Assembly: GCA_903897925.1 (NCBI GenBank)
Contig: CAIUDG010000111.1
Location: 1-56,184, forward strand
Direction of reading: 5' to 3'
DNA: 56,184 bases
Source of the DNA: an uncultured beta proteobacterium
GTDB lineage: Bacteria; Pseudomonadota; Gammaproteobacteria; Burkholderiales; Burkholderiaceae_C
The notes below the pieces were generated by a model. The model saw only the letters and a list, made by a program, of their open reading frames with translations. It was not told the origin of the DNA and did no database searches. This document shows positions 33,627 to 44,353 of this stretch, piece after piece. Made by a program: the position numbers and the translations under genes. How positions within the stretch are numbered: the stretch's first letter is position 1; each line of letters starts with the position of its first letter.

Positions 33627-34016
33627 ATGGACATCAAACGGGCCCGGGTTTTCGTTGTTGAGGACGAAAAAATCATGAGTACTTTCATCCTGAGCAGTCT
33701 GCGCCGGATTGGAATCCTCGACCTGTACGCGTTTGACAATGGTGCTTCTGCGATCAAGGAACTGGCCACCCTCAAGCCGGACCTGATCCTCACCGACGTG
33801 CACATGCAGCCCATGGGCGGCATCGAATTCGTGCGTGAAATACGCTCCGCCTCGAACAGCCAGCTGAGCAATATTCCGGTGATATTCCTGAGCGCAGACT
33901 CCAGCGCCAGCACCGTTGGCGAAGCCTTGCCGCTGGGTGTCGCCGGCTACATCGTCAAGCCGCCCAACGTCAATGCCCTGGCCAACAAAATCGAGCAGGC
34001 CCTGAAAGGCCACTGA
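33627..34016 (+). CDS. CheY-like single-domain response regulator
   Basis: The 129-residue protein is a single receiver domain. E12 and D13 form the acidic pocket, D57 (LTDVHM) is the phosphorylation site, S89 is the switch residue, and K111 (VKPP) is the conserved Lys. There is no DNA-binding or enzymatic output domain. It starts right after the Hpt gene, so the two probably form a phosphotransfer pair. smc follows 128 bases later. Output is unknown. Confidence 0.9.
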   Translation: MDIKRARVFVVEDEKIMSTFILSSLRRIGILDLYAFDNGASAIKELATLKPDLILTDVHMQPMGGIEFVREIRSASNSQLSNIPVIFLSADSSASTVGEALPLGVAGYIVKPPNVNALANKIEQALKGH

Positions 34017-34144
34017 TACCGCCCGGACTGGCGCCAGCAAACCGGGTTGGCCTGCACGGCAAGCTATCATGGAGCCCTTGCCAGCCTTTGTGCTTTCGTA
34101 AAAATCCTTAGAAATCAACCGCTTAGTACAAGCAAGACCATTCC
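34017..34144. other. 128-bp gap upstream of smc
   Basis: The gap has a CTGGCGCCAG palindrome at 34028-34037 and CCCGG/CCGGG outer words, but no T tract. TTGCCA (34078-34083) followed 15 bases later by TAAAAAT is a weak promoter candidate for smc. Nothing more can be supported. Confidence 0.35.
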
Positions 34145-37100
34145 GTGCGCCTCAATTCGATCAAGTTATCCGGCTTCAAGTCCTTTGCCGAGCCGACCAA
34201 CTTCCTGTTGCCCGGGCAACTGGTCGGGGTGGTTGGTCCCAATGGTTGCGGCAAGTCCAACATCATGGACGCGGTGCGCTGGGTGCTTGGCGAGAGCAAG
34301 GCCAGCGAACTGCGTGGCGAGTCCATGCAGGACGTGATTTTTAATGGCACCACCACGCGCAAACCGGCCAGCCGTTCCAGCGTTGAGCTGGTGTTTGACA
34401 ACGCCGATCACCGTGCCGGCGGCCAATGGGGCCAGTTTGGCGAAATTGCCGTCAAGCGGGTGCTGACACGGGATGGCGGCTCCAGCTATTTCATCAACAA
34501 CCAGCCGGTGCGCCGGCGTGACGTGCAAGACGTGTTTCTCGGCACCGGCCTGGGCCCGCGCGCCTACGCCATCATTGGCCAGGGCACGATCAGTCGCATC
34601 ATCGAATCCAAGCCGGAAGAATTGCGTCTGTTTCTGGAAGAAGCCGCGGGCGTCTCCAAATACAAGGAACGCCGGCGCGAGACCGAAAACCGCCTGTCCG
34701 ACACCCGCGAAAACCTGACCCGCGTCGAAGACATCCTGCGCGAACTGAACAACAACCTGGAAAAGCTGGAAAAGCAGGCCGAGGTGGCGCAGAAATACCA
34801 GGGCCTGCAGGCCGATTTCACGCGCAAGCAACAGCAGCAGTGGTTCCTCAAGCGCGCTGAAGCGCTGGCCGACCAGGCCAAAGTACAGACAGACGGTCTG
34901 GCGGCGGTCAACGCCCTGGAAAGCCGCATGGCCGACCTGCGCCACATCGAAGCCGACCTGGAAGCCGTGCGCCAGGCCCATTACCTGGCCGGTGACCAGG
35001 TGAACCAGGCCCAGGGCCTGCTCTACGAAGCCAGCACCGACGTCGGCCGCCTGGAAGCGGAAATCCGTTTCGTAGTGGAAGGGCGCCAACGCGTCGAACA
35101 GCGGCTGTTGTCGCTGAAGGAGCAAGTCGGTCAATGGGCCGGGCGCAAGGAAGACGCCGCCGCCGAAATCGAGCGCCTGGCCGAACTGGCCCTGCACGGT
35201 GACGAACAGGCCGAGCTGCTGGCGGCCCAGGTGGAAGAACAGGCGCAACAGCTACCGGACCTGGAAGACGCACTGGGCCGGGCCCAGAGTGCCGCCAATG
35301 ACCAGCGCAGCCATGTGGTGCAGGTGCAGCAGCAGATCCAGGTGCTGGCCGCAGAACAACGCAACATCGAAGAGCAAAGCCGCCAGATCCAGACGCGCCG
35401 CGAGCGCCTGGACACCGACCGCAAGTCGCTGGCCGCGCCCGACGAGGCGCGTCTGCAAGACTTGCAGGAGCAGCTCGCACAGGCCCAGGAAAACAGCAGC
35501 GTGGCCGAAGCCCGGCTGCACGAATTGCAGGAATCGGTGCCGCAGCTCGACGAACAGCGGCGCACCCAACAGCAGGCGGTAAATGCCCAGTCAGCGCGCC
35601 AGGCCGACCTGTCGGCACGTCTGGAGGCGCTGCGTGCGTTGCAGGAAAAAGTCAAAACCGACGGCAAGCTGCAGCCCTGGCTGGCACGCCACGGCCTGGA
35701 CCATTTGCAAGGCCTGTGGAGCCGCATCCATATCGAGCCGGGTTGGGAAAACGCACTCGAAAGTGCGTTGCGGGAGCGCCTCGGCGCCCTTGAAGTGTCG
35801 CGCCTGGACATGCTGCGCGCCTTCGCCGAAGACGCGCCGCCGGCCAAGCTGGCATTTTTCAGTCCGCCGCTGGCGGCCGTTGAAGCGCCCGGCAGCCACT
35901 TGCCGCGCCTGTCCGACCTGCTGCGCCTGCACGATGCCGGCCAGCGTGCGGTGCTGCTGGAGTGGCTGCACGGTTGCTTCACTGCCAGCAGTTTTGAAGA
36001 CGCACTGGCGCAGCGCACGCAGTTGCGCGCCGGCGAAGCGATTTATGTGCCATCCGGCCATGTCGTGACAGCGCACAGCGTCAGTTTTTACGCCCCCGAT
36101 TCAGAACAGGCCGGGCTGCTGGGCCGGGCCCAGGAAATTGAAAACCTGGAAAAACAGGTGCGTGCCCAGGTGCTGATTGCCGACGCATCGCGCCTGGACC
36201 TGGCGCGCGCCGAAAGCAGCTACGCCGAAAGCGCCCAGCGCCTGGTCACAGCGCGCCGCGACGCGGCGCAGGCACAAAGTGAATTTCACGCGCTGCAGGT
36301 GGAAACCCTGCGCCTGGCACAGCTGGCGGAGCAGGCGCGTGCGCGCAGCGCCCAGCTGGAATCGGACATCGCGGAAATCGACGCGCAGCTGGAAGACTTG
36401 CAGGAGCGCCGGGTCACCGCCGAAGGCCAGTTCGAATCACTCGACCTGCAGTTGGCCGAGCAACAGGAACGCCATGCCCAGCTCGACGAGCGCGTCATCG
36501 AAGGCCAGCAAAAACTGGCCCAGTGCCGTGAGCAACAGCGCAGTCTGGAGCGCCAGGCCCAGGAAGCCACCTTCGCCCAGCGCAGCCTGCAGGCGCGCAA
36601 CGCCGAACTGTCACGCGCCATCGAAACCGCAGACCAGCAGGCCGCCGCGATCCAACTCGAACAGCAGCGCGCCCAGGACGAACTGACGCGCCTGACCGAC
36701 GCCGCCGCGCAAGCCGGCCTGCAAAACGCCCTGGCGCTGAAAATGGAGCGCGAACAGGCCCTGTCGGCCCGGCGCAGCGAATACGACGACCTGACCACCA
36801 AGCTGCGCGCCAGCGATGAACGCCGCATGCAGCTGGAACGCGAACTCGACCCCTTGCGCCAGCGCATTACCGAGTTCCAGTTGAAAGAACAGGCGGCGCG
36901 GCTGGGCTTCGAGCAATTTGAAAACCAGCTGGTCGATGCCCAGGCCGACCTGCTTGCCATCGAGCAAAGTATCAAGGACGGCAATGTGCGCCTGCTCGGC
37001 ATGCAAACCGAACTGGACCGCATTCAGCGCGAAATTGCGGCGCTCGGCGCCGTCAATCTGGCGGCGCTTGACGAATTGACTGCCGCGCGTGAGCGCAAGG

Positions 37101-37660
37101 GCTTCCTGGACGCCCAAAGCGCCGACCTGAACCAGGCCATGAATACGCTGGAAGACGCGATCCGCAAAATCGACGCCGAAACGCGTGACCTGCTGTCTGG
37201 CACGTTCGACCAGGTCAACGCGCACTTTGGCCGCATGTTCCCCGAGTTGTTTGGTGGTGGCAATGCACGCCTGGTGATCACTGGCGATGAAATTCTGGAT
37301 TCCGGGGTTCAGGTGATTGCCCAGCCGCCCGGCAAAAAGAACCAGACGATTCACCTGCTGTCCGGCGGAGAAAAGGCACTCACCGCGATTGCCCTGGTGT
37401 TCGCCATCTTCCAGCTCAACCCGGCGCCTTTCTGTTTGCTCGACGAGGTGGACGCGCCGCTGGACGATGCCAACACCGAGCGCTACGCCAAACTGGTGTC
37501 GAGCATGAGCAAGGAAACCCAGTTCCTGTTCATCAGCCACAACAAAATCGCCATGGAAATGGCCGAGCAGTTGATCGGCGTCACCATGCAAGAGCAGGGC
37601 GTGTCCCGAATTGTTGCCGTGGACATGGAGTCGGCGGTGACGCTGGCCGAACTGGCTTGA
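34145..37660 (+). CDS. smc: Chromosome segregation protein SMC
   Basis: The 1171-residue SMC has an N-terminal head with Walker A GPNGCGKSN (31-39), long coiled-coil arms (about 170-500 and 680-1010) around a hinge (about 505-670), and a C-terminal head with the signature LLSGGEKAL near 1072 and Walker B CLLDEVDAPLDD near 1097. SMC forms ring complexes that condense and segregate chromosomes. Start is GTG 34145. zipA follows after 36 bases. Confidence 0.97.
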   Translation: MRLNSIKLSGFKSFAEPTNFLLPGQLVGVVGPNGCGKSNIMDAVRWVLGESKASELRGESMQDVIFNGTTTRKPASRSSVELVFDNADHRAGGQWGQFGEIAVKRVLTRDGGSSYFINNQPVRRRDVQDVFLGTGLGPRAYAIIGQGTISRIIESKPEELRLFLEEAAGVSKYKERRRETENRLSDTRENLTRVEDILRELNNNLEKLEKQAEVAQKYQGLQADFTRKQQQQWFLKRAEALADQAKVQTDGLAAVNALESRMADLRHIEADLEAVRQAHYLAGDQVNQAQGLLYEASTDVGRLEAEIRFVVEGRQRVEQRLLSLKEQVGQWAGRKEDAAAEIERLAELALHGDEQAELLAAQVEEQAQQLPDLEDALGRAQSAANDQRSHVVQVQQQIQVLAAEQRNIEEQSRQIQTRRERLDTDRKSLAAPDEARLQDLQEQLAQAQENSSVAEARLHELQESVPQLDEQRRTQQQAVNAQSARQADLSARLEALRALQEKVKTDGKLQPWLARHGLDHLQGLWSRIHIEPGWENALESALRERLGALEVSRLDMLRAFAEDAPPAKLAFFSPPLAAVEAPGSHLPRLSDLLRLHDAGQRAVLLEWLHGCFTASSFEDALAQRTQLRAGEAIYVPSGHVVTAHSVSFYAPDSEQAGLLGRAQEIENLEKQVRAQVLIADASRLDLARAESSYAESAQRLVTARRDAAQAQSEFHALQVETLRLAQLAEQARARSAQLESDIAEIDAQLEDLQERRVTAEGQFESLDLQLAEQQERHAQLDERVIEGQQKLAQCREQQRSLERQAQEATFAQRSLQARNAELSRAIETADQQAAAIQLEQQRAQDELTRLTDAAAQAGLQNALALKMEREQALSARRSEYDDLTTKLRASDERRMQLERELDPLRQRITEFQLKEQAARLGFEQFENQLVDAQADLLAIEQSIKDGNVRLLGMQTELDRIQREIAALGAVNLAALDELTAARERKGFLDAQSADLNQAMNTLEDAIRKIDAETRDLLSGTFDQVNAHFGRMFPELFGGGNARLVITGDEILDSGVQVIAQPPGKKNQTIHLLSGGEKALTAIALVFAIFQLNPAPFCLLDEVDAPLDDANTERYAKLVSSMSKETQFLFISHNKIAMEMAEQLIGVTMQEQGVSRIVAVDMESAVTLAELA

Positions 37661-37696
37661 TTTATCGGGCCCAATAAAAATGTGTATTGATTCACG

Positions 37697-38731
37697 ATGA
37701 GTACCTTACAAATTGGATTGGCAGTCGTCGGCGGGCTGGTGTTGGCCGGGGTGGTGGCGCACGGCGCCTGGACCTCGCGCAAAAATGCACCCCGGCAAGC
37801 CGATGCCGATGCCTCGCAGGAAGCAAACCAGGAACAGGAACCAACGTTCTCGGACTCCGATTTTTCCGCCTCCGCCATGCCGCTGCCCACGCCACTGCGC
37901 AAGCCGGCGATGGACTCCCTGATTGATGTGATTGCCAGCCTGGCCCTTGATCCGCATGCCGGTCCGGTATCCGGCGAAGCCGCCATTGCCGCCTTGCCGG
38001 CAACCCGGCGCGCCGGCACCAAGCCCTTTGCCGTGGAAGGCTTCAACCTGCAGAGCCAGCATTGGGAAAGCCCGCAAGCCGGCCAGCGCTACAGCAGCTT
38101 TCAGGCCGGGGTTCAGCTGGCCAACCGCAGCGGCGCGCTCAACGAAATTGAGTACTCCGAGTTTGTCGTCAAGACCCAGGCCTTCTGCGACCTGATCGGC
38201 GCCACCCCCGAGTTTCCCGAAATGCTCGACGAAGTGGCACGCGCTCGCGAACTCGACCAATTCGCCAGCGCCCACGACGCCCAGCTCGGCTTTACCATCC
38301 GCGCACGCAATGCGTCCTGGAGCCCGGGTTACATCCAGCAAAACGCGGCACGCCAGGGGTTTGTCGCCGGGGCCATTCCGGGGCGCATGGTGCTGCCGGC
38401 CAGCAGCGAAGGCCTGCCACCCGTACTGGTGCTGGGCTTTGATTCGCAAGCGGCACTGGCCGATGATCCGGCGCAGTCGGCCATGCGCGAAATCAGTCTG
38501 CACCTCGACGTAGCCCAGGTGGCCCGCGCCGAGCATCCGTTTGAACGCATGCGTGACGCCGCCTTTGCACTGGCGCACGACATGGAAGGCGTGGTCACGG
38601 ACGACCACGGTCAGCCGCTGGCGGCGCAAACCATGGATGTGATTGGCAGCGAGCTGGAGCAGCTCTACAACACCCTGGAACAACGTGACCTGGCGGCCGG
38701 TACGCCGCTGGCACGCCGACTTTTTTCCTGA
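37697..38731 (+). CDS. zipA: Cell division protein ZipA
   Basis: The 344-residue protein has an N-terminal inner-membrane anchor (about residues 5-24), a charged, Gln/Pro-rich linker and a C-terminal FtsZ-binding domain (about 210-344). ZipA tethers FtsZ to the membrane at the divisome. In Betaproteobacteria ZipA is divergent and often annotated from the C-terminal domain plus its position between smc and ligA, as here. The linker is shorter than in Escherichia coli. Product assignment is supported by synteny. Confidence 0.85.
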   Translation: MSTLQIGLAVVGGLVLAGVVAHGAWTSRKNAPRQADADASQEANQEQEPTFSDSDFSASAMPLPTPLRKPAMDSLIDVIASLALDPHAGPVSGEAAIAALPATRRAGTKPFAVEGFNLQSQHWESPQAGQRYSSFQAGVQLANRSGALNEIEYSEFVVKTQAFCDLIGATPEFPEMLDEVARARELDQFASAHDAQLGFTIRARNASWSPGYIQQNAARQGFVAGAIPGRMVLPASSEGLPPVLVLGFDSQAALADDPAQSAMREISLHLDVAQVARAEHPFERMRDAAFALAHDMEGVVTDDHGQPLAAQTMDVIGSELEQLYNTLEQRDLAAGTPLARRLFS

Positions 38732-38743
38732 ATCCTTCCCTAA

Positions 38744-41354
<2,611 letters not shown>

Positions 41355-41358
<4 letters not shown>

Positions 41359-41522
41359 GAGCCTGGGCGGCAGAAACTGCGCCGGCTGCAAAGCGAGCGC
41401 GGCGGTCCATTTTTCACCGTTTTCTTGCCCCATAGCCGTGCTATGGGGCGGCGAATCCGGCAAAAACTGGCCGCGCCGGGCTCGCTTTTCGCTTCGGCGA
41501 TTTCTACCGCCCAGACTCCTAG
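41355..41522. repeat. 168-bp imperfect palindrome between def and a convergent gene
   Basis: Two arms of about 82 bases are inverted around 41438. The outer ends match at 21 of 23 bases (CTAGGAG-C/T-CTGGGCGG-C/T-AGAAA), the centre is a perfect hairpin with 10-bp arms GCCCCATAGC and GCTATGGGGC around CGT (41427-41449), and the middle is diverged but retains AAGCGAGC and others. It overlaps the def stop codon. It could act as a two-way terminator and RNA hairpin, or be a REP/MITE-like dispersed repeat. No gene is in it. Confidence 0.85.
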
Positions 41523-41543
41523 GCCGCATCGCCGTATGCGGCC
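41522..41543. repeat. Short hairpin next to the 168-bp palindrome
   Basis: GGCCGCAT and ATGCGGCC form an 8-bp perfect stem around a 6-base loop. There is no T tract, so it is not a classic terminator on either strand. It may add to the two-way barrier between def and the convergent gene. Confidence 0.6.
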
Positions 41544-41559
41544 GCTGGCAGCTGCCGGC

Positions 41560-42369
41560 TTAGGCCAGCGCAGACGCCAGCAGCATCCCGGAGCTGCTGC
41601 TGGCGGCAGAGGGGCGCAGCATCGGGGTGCCTATGGTGCCGGTGTCTGGTGCAAAGCTGGCCATGGCTTGCGTTAGCCGTTCGCTGTCTTGGAGCAGAGC
41701 CAGCGCGTCGGCTGGCGACTGGTGCGGCGCGGTGCTGCGCGGACTTGCAGCGCCGTGGCGCCAGCGCCACCAGGAATAACTGCTTGAGCGCTGCGCAAGA
41801 TCTGGCATATCGGGCCTGTCCAGGTCCTGGCCCAGGGGGCTGGTCTCGTGCCCCGAAATTTCGCGCCAGCCATAAAAATAGCGGGTACCCCAGGGCTGTT
41901 GTGCATTGCTGCTGTCGTAGTAGCGCGCGGTATAGCCTTGCCAGATGGCATCCGGTGGCGGGGCGGACGCGGCACTGATGGCGGCGCCGGCGACACCGCC
42001 CCAGGCCAGCCCGATGATGACGCCCATGGGCTGGCAAGTGATGGCACCAATCGCCACACCGGTCCCCAGCACACTGATGAACCGGGCGACTGCGGCCAGT
42101 TTGGCGCTATCGGTGTAGGCCAGGAGCGGCACATGGGCCTGGATGTCGACATGGCTGCCGTCGCGAAAGGTGAAGCGGCGGCGATGGCGATCGCCCGCCA
42201 GCGGGACGGCGTCACGGAAAAAATCGGCCTGGACCTGCCACTCGGCAGCGTAACCGGTGGCAAAAGAGGCGCGGTCCGGGCTGGCTTTGGCGGCTGAACC
42301 AGACGCGCGCTCTTCCTGGAGCAGCAGGGCGGGGGGCTTGAGTGGCGCGGTACGGTAAGTGGGTTCCAT
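41560..42369 (-). CDS. Unrecognised protein with a glycine-rich hydrophobic segment
   Basis: I do not recognise this 269-residue protein. After a Pro-rich start there is a beta-rich stretch RRRFTFRDGSHVDIQAHVPLL (about 62-82, shown in part), then a hydrophobic Gly/Ala-rich segment (about 90-135) that could make two short membrane helices, and an extended Ser/Pro/Trp-rich tail (about 190-269). AAAGGAG lies nine bases before ATG 42369, so the start is convincing. The 7-bp hairpin 42391-42412 is in its leader. A role in the envelope is possible. It does not look like a known effector or toxin. Confidence 0.65.
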   Translation of the reverse strand: MEPTYRTAPLKPPALLLQEERASGSAAKASPDRASFATGYAAEWQVQADFFRDAVPLAGDRHRRRFTFRDGSHVDIQAHVPLLAYTDSAKLAAVARFISVLGTGVAIGAITCQPMGVIIGLAWGGVAGAAISAASAPPPDAIWQGYTARYYDSSNAQQPWGTRYFYGWREISGHETSPLGQDLDRPDMPDLAQRSSSYSWWRWRHGAASPRSTAPHQSPADALALLQDSERLTQAMASFAPDTGTIGTPMLRPSAASSSSGMLLASALA

Positions 42370-42390
42370 GGTTGGAGGCTCCTTTGAAGT

Positions 42391-42412
42391 GGGGGCGATA
42401 GAAACCGCCCCC
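42391..42412 (-). promoter_or_regulatory. Leader hairpin upstream of the unrecognised 269-residue protein
   Basis: GGGGGCG and CGCCCCC form a 7-bp GC stem around an 8-base loop, immediately upstream of the AAAGGAG ribosome site of the minus-strand gene. It could regulate translation, but that is inferred. Confidence 0.4.
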
Positions 42413-42506
42413 TGCGGAAGCTTTCATGGTCAGGAGGCGAGCGGGCGCTGAGTGTGGTTCAAAAATATTCAAACCGCGCCTCGAAAAGCCTACTTCAAAC
42501 AATTCA

Positions 42507-44279
42507 TCAAAAAGTTTCCCACTCGTCCTCGCCAGCGCTGGCGCGCACCGGGACCTGCGCCGGGCTGGCCACTGCCGGTGTTGGCCGGGTGGCGGCCACA
42601 GGCGCCACCTTGGACGTCAGTTTGGGTGCGCTGCGCGCTGTGGCAGCCTGCAGCGGACGCGCCGGCGTGGCGCTGAACGGACGCGGCTTGGGCAGGGACG
42701 CCGGCGTTGGGCGCGGTGCCGGGTTGGCGGACAGCTGACCGGCCTGGCCGCTGATTTTGAACACCGCCACGGTCCGCACCAGTTCCTGGGCCTGCGTGGT
42801 CAGACTGCTGGCCGCCGCCGCCATTTGTTCCACCAGCGCGGCATTTTGCTGCGTTACCTGGTCCATCTGCGTCACCGCTTCACCGACCTGCGCCACACCT
42901 GCCGATTGCTCGTTGCTGGCGGCACTGATCTCGCCCATGATGTCGGTCACGCGTTTGATGCTGCTGACCACCTCGGTCATGGTGGAGCCGGCCTGGTCCA
43001 CCAGGATGCTGCCACGCTCGACGCGTTCCACGCTGGCGTTGATCAGGGTTTTGATTTCCTTGGCCGCATCGGCGCTGCGCCCGGCCAGACTGCGCACTTC
43101 CGAAGCCACCACTGCAAAGCCACGGCCTTGTTCACCGGCGCGGGCGGCCTCTACGGCTGCGTTGAGCGCCAGAATATTGGTCTGAAAGGCAATGCCGTCA
43201 ATCACGCTAATGATGTCGGCAATCTTGCGCGAGGCATCATTGATACCGCGCATGGTGTTGACCACTTCGGCAACCACCTGGCCGCCTTGCTGCGCCACCG
43301 AGCTGGCATTCATGGCGAGTTGATTGGCCTGCTTGGCGCTGTCGGCGTTTTGCTTGACGGCAGCACTGAGTTGCTCCATTGAGGCGGCGGTTTCTTCCAG
43401 CGCGCTGGCCTGGTTTTCGGTACGGCCACTCAGATCATGGTTGCCCGAGGCGATTTCGGCACTGGCGGTGGCTACCGAATCGGAACCGCGGCGCACCCGT
43501 GACACAACCTCGGTCAGACTGCTTTGCATGCGTTGCATGGCCAGCAACAATTTGCCGCTCTCATCCTGGTATTGCACCTGCACCTGCAGCGTCAGATCGC
43601 CGCCGGCGACCGACTCCGCCACGTCCAGTGCCTGGGCCAGGGGTTTGGTAATGCTGCGTGCGATGTAGGCGGCGACCAGCAGCCCGCCCGCAATGGCGAT
43701 CAGATTGGCGACGATAAAGGTCCAGACAGTGGCGCTGCGGGTGCTTTCCGCATTGGCAAAGAAGCTCTGGCCTTTTTTCACCGCCAGGTCACGGACTGCG
43801 CTCACCGCCTTACCAATCTCTGCCACTTTCACGGCGCCTTCGGTCTTGGTGATGGCAGCGGCCTCATCGGCCTTGCCTTCCTTCATCAGCGCAATGACCC
43901 GGTCACGGATCGGCTTCCACTCGCCGATCGGGCGGGTGATGTCGTCCACCATCTGGGGCTGTCCCTGAAAGGCCTCCTTGACGGTTTGCATGTCGGTCAA
44001 CACCGATTTTTCATAGCCATCGACCGCATCGGCAGCTTTCTGCACATCTTCCGGGGAATGGGCCAGCGCCACATCCTTCATGCTGCGGTGCATGCGCACA
44101 ATGTTGCCGTCAACGCGGAGAATCGCGTTGCTGACGGTCATCGGGTGGTCGTACAGGTTTTTGGTATAGCCCGCCAGCAGATTCATATTCACCACCGAGA
44201 ACAGTCCCGAGGCGAGTAATAAAACGATGAAAAAGCCGAACCCGGCGAATAGACGGGTGCGAATGCTCAGATGCTGCAT
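42507..44279 (-). CDS. Methyl-accepting chemotaxis protein with C-terminal EWETF
   Basis: The 590-residue chemoreceptor has a first membrane helix (about 8-30), a periplasmic four-helix-bundle sensor (about 31-188), a second membrane helix (about 190-212), a HAMP domain (about 213-265) and a long cytoplasmic signalling coiled coil with the conserved hairpin tip [19 protein letters not shown]. The C-terminus is EWETF, like the NWETF pentapeptide that tethers CheR and CheB in Escherichia coli. Start is ATG 44279 (frame to 44312), with AAGGAGG (44284-44290) four bases upstream. It has an Ala/Pro-rich linker before the EWETF. The ligand is unknown; no other chemotaxis gene is in the window. Confidence 0.93.
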   Translation of the reverse strand: MQHLSIRTRLFAGFGFFIVLLLASGLFSVVNMNLLAGYTKNLYDHPMTVSNAILRVDGNIVRMHRSMKDVALAHSPEDVQKAADAVDGYEKSVLTDMQTVKEAFQGQPQMVDDITRPIGEWKPIRDRVIALMKEGKADEAAAITKTEGAVKVAEIGKAVSAVRDLAVKKGQSFFANAESTRSATVWTFIVANLIAIAGGLLVAAYIARSITKPLAQALDVAESVAGGDLTLQVQVQYQDESGKLLLAMQRMQSSLTEVVSRVRRGSDSVATASAEIASGNHDLSGRTENQASALEETAASMEQLSAAVKQNADSAKQANQLAMNASSVAQQGGQVVAEVVNTMRGINDASRKIADIISVIDGIAFQTNILALNAAVEAARAGEQGRGFAVVASEVRSLAGRSADAAKEIKTLINASVERVERGSILVDQAGSTMTEVVSSIKRVTDIMGEISAASNEQSAGVAQVGEAVTQMDQVTQQNAALVEQMAAAASSLTTQAQELVRTVAVFKISGQAGQLSANPAPRPTPASLPKPRPFSATPARPLQAATARSAPKLTSKVAPVAATRPTPAVASPAQVPVRASAGEDEWETF

Positions 44280-44283
44280 GGAT

Positions 44284-44290
44284 CCTCCTT
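44284..44290 (-). promoter_or_regulatory. Strong ribosome-binding site of the chemoreceptor gene
   Basis: AAGGAGG on the minus strand, four bases before ATG 44279, fixes that start. The spacing is on the short side. Confidence 0.75.
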
Positions 44291-44353
44291 GATTTGATTT
44301 ATAGCGCGGCAAATTTCACAGTTGCCCAGACTTCCCGCTGTAGCAGGCCGGTT

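Noticed and set aside
41522..41543. An intrinsic terminator of def.
   Set aside because: The hairpin has no T tract; it is listed only as a repeat.
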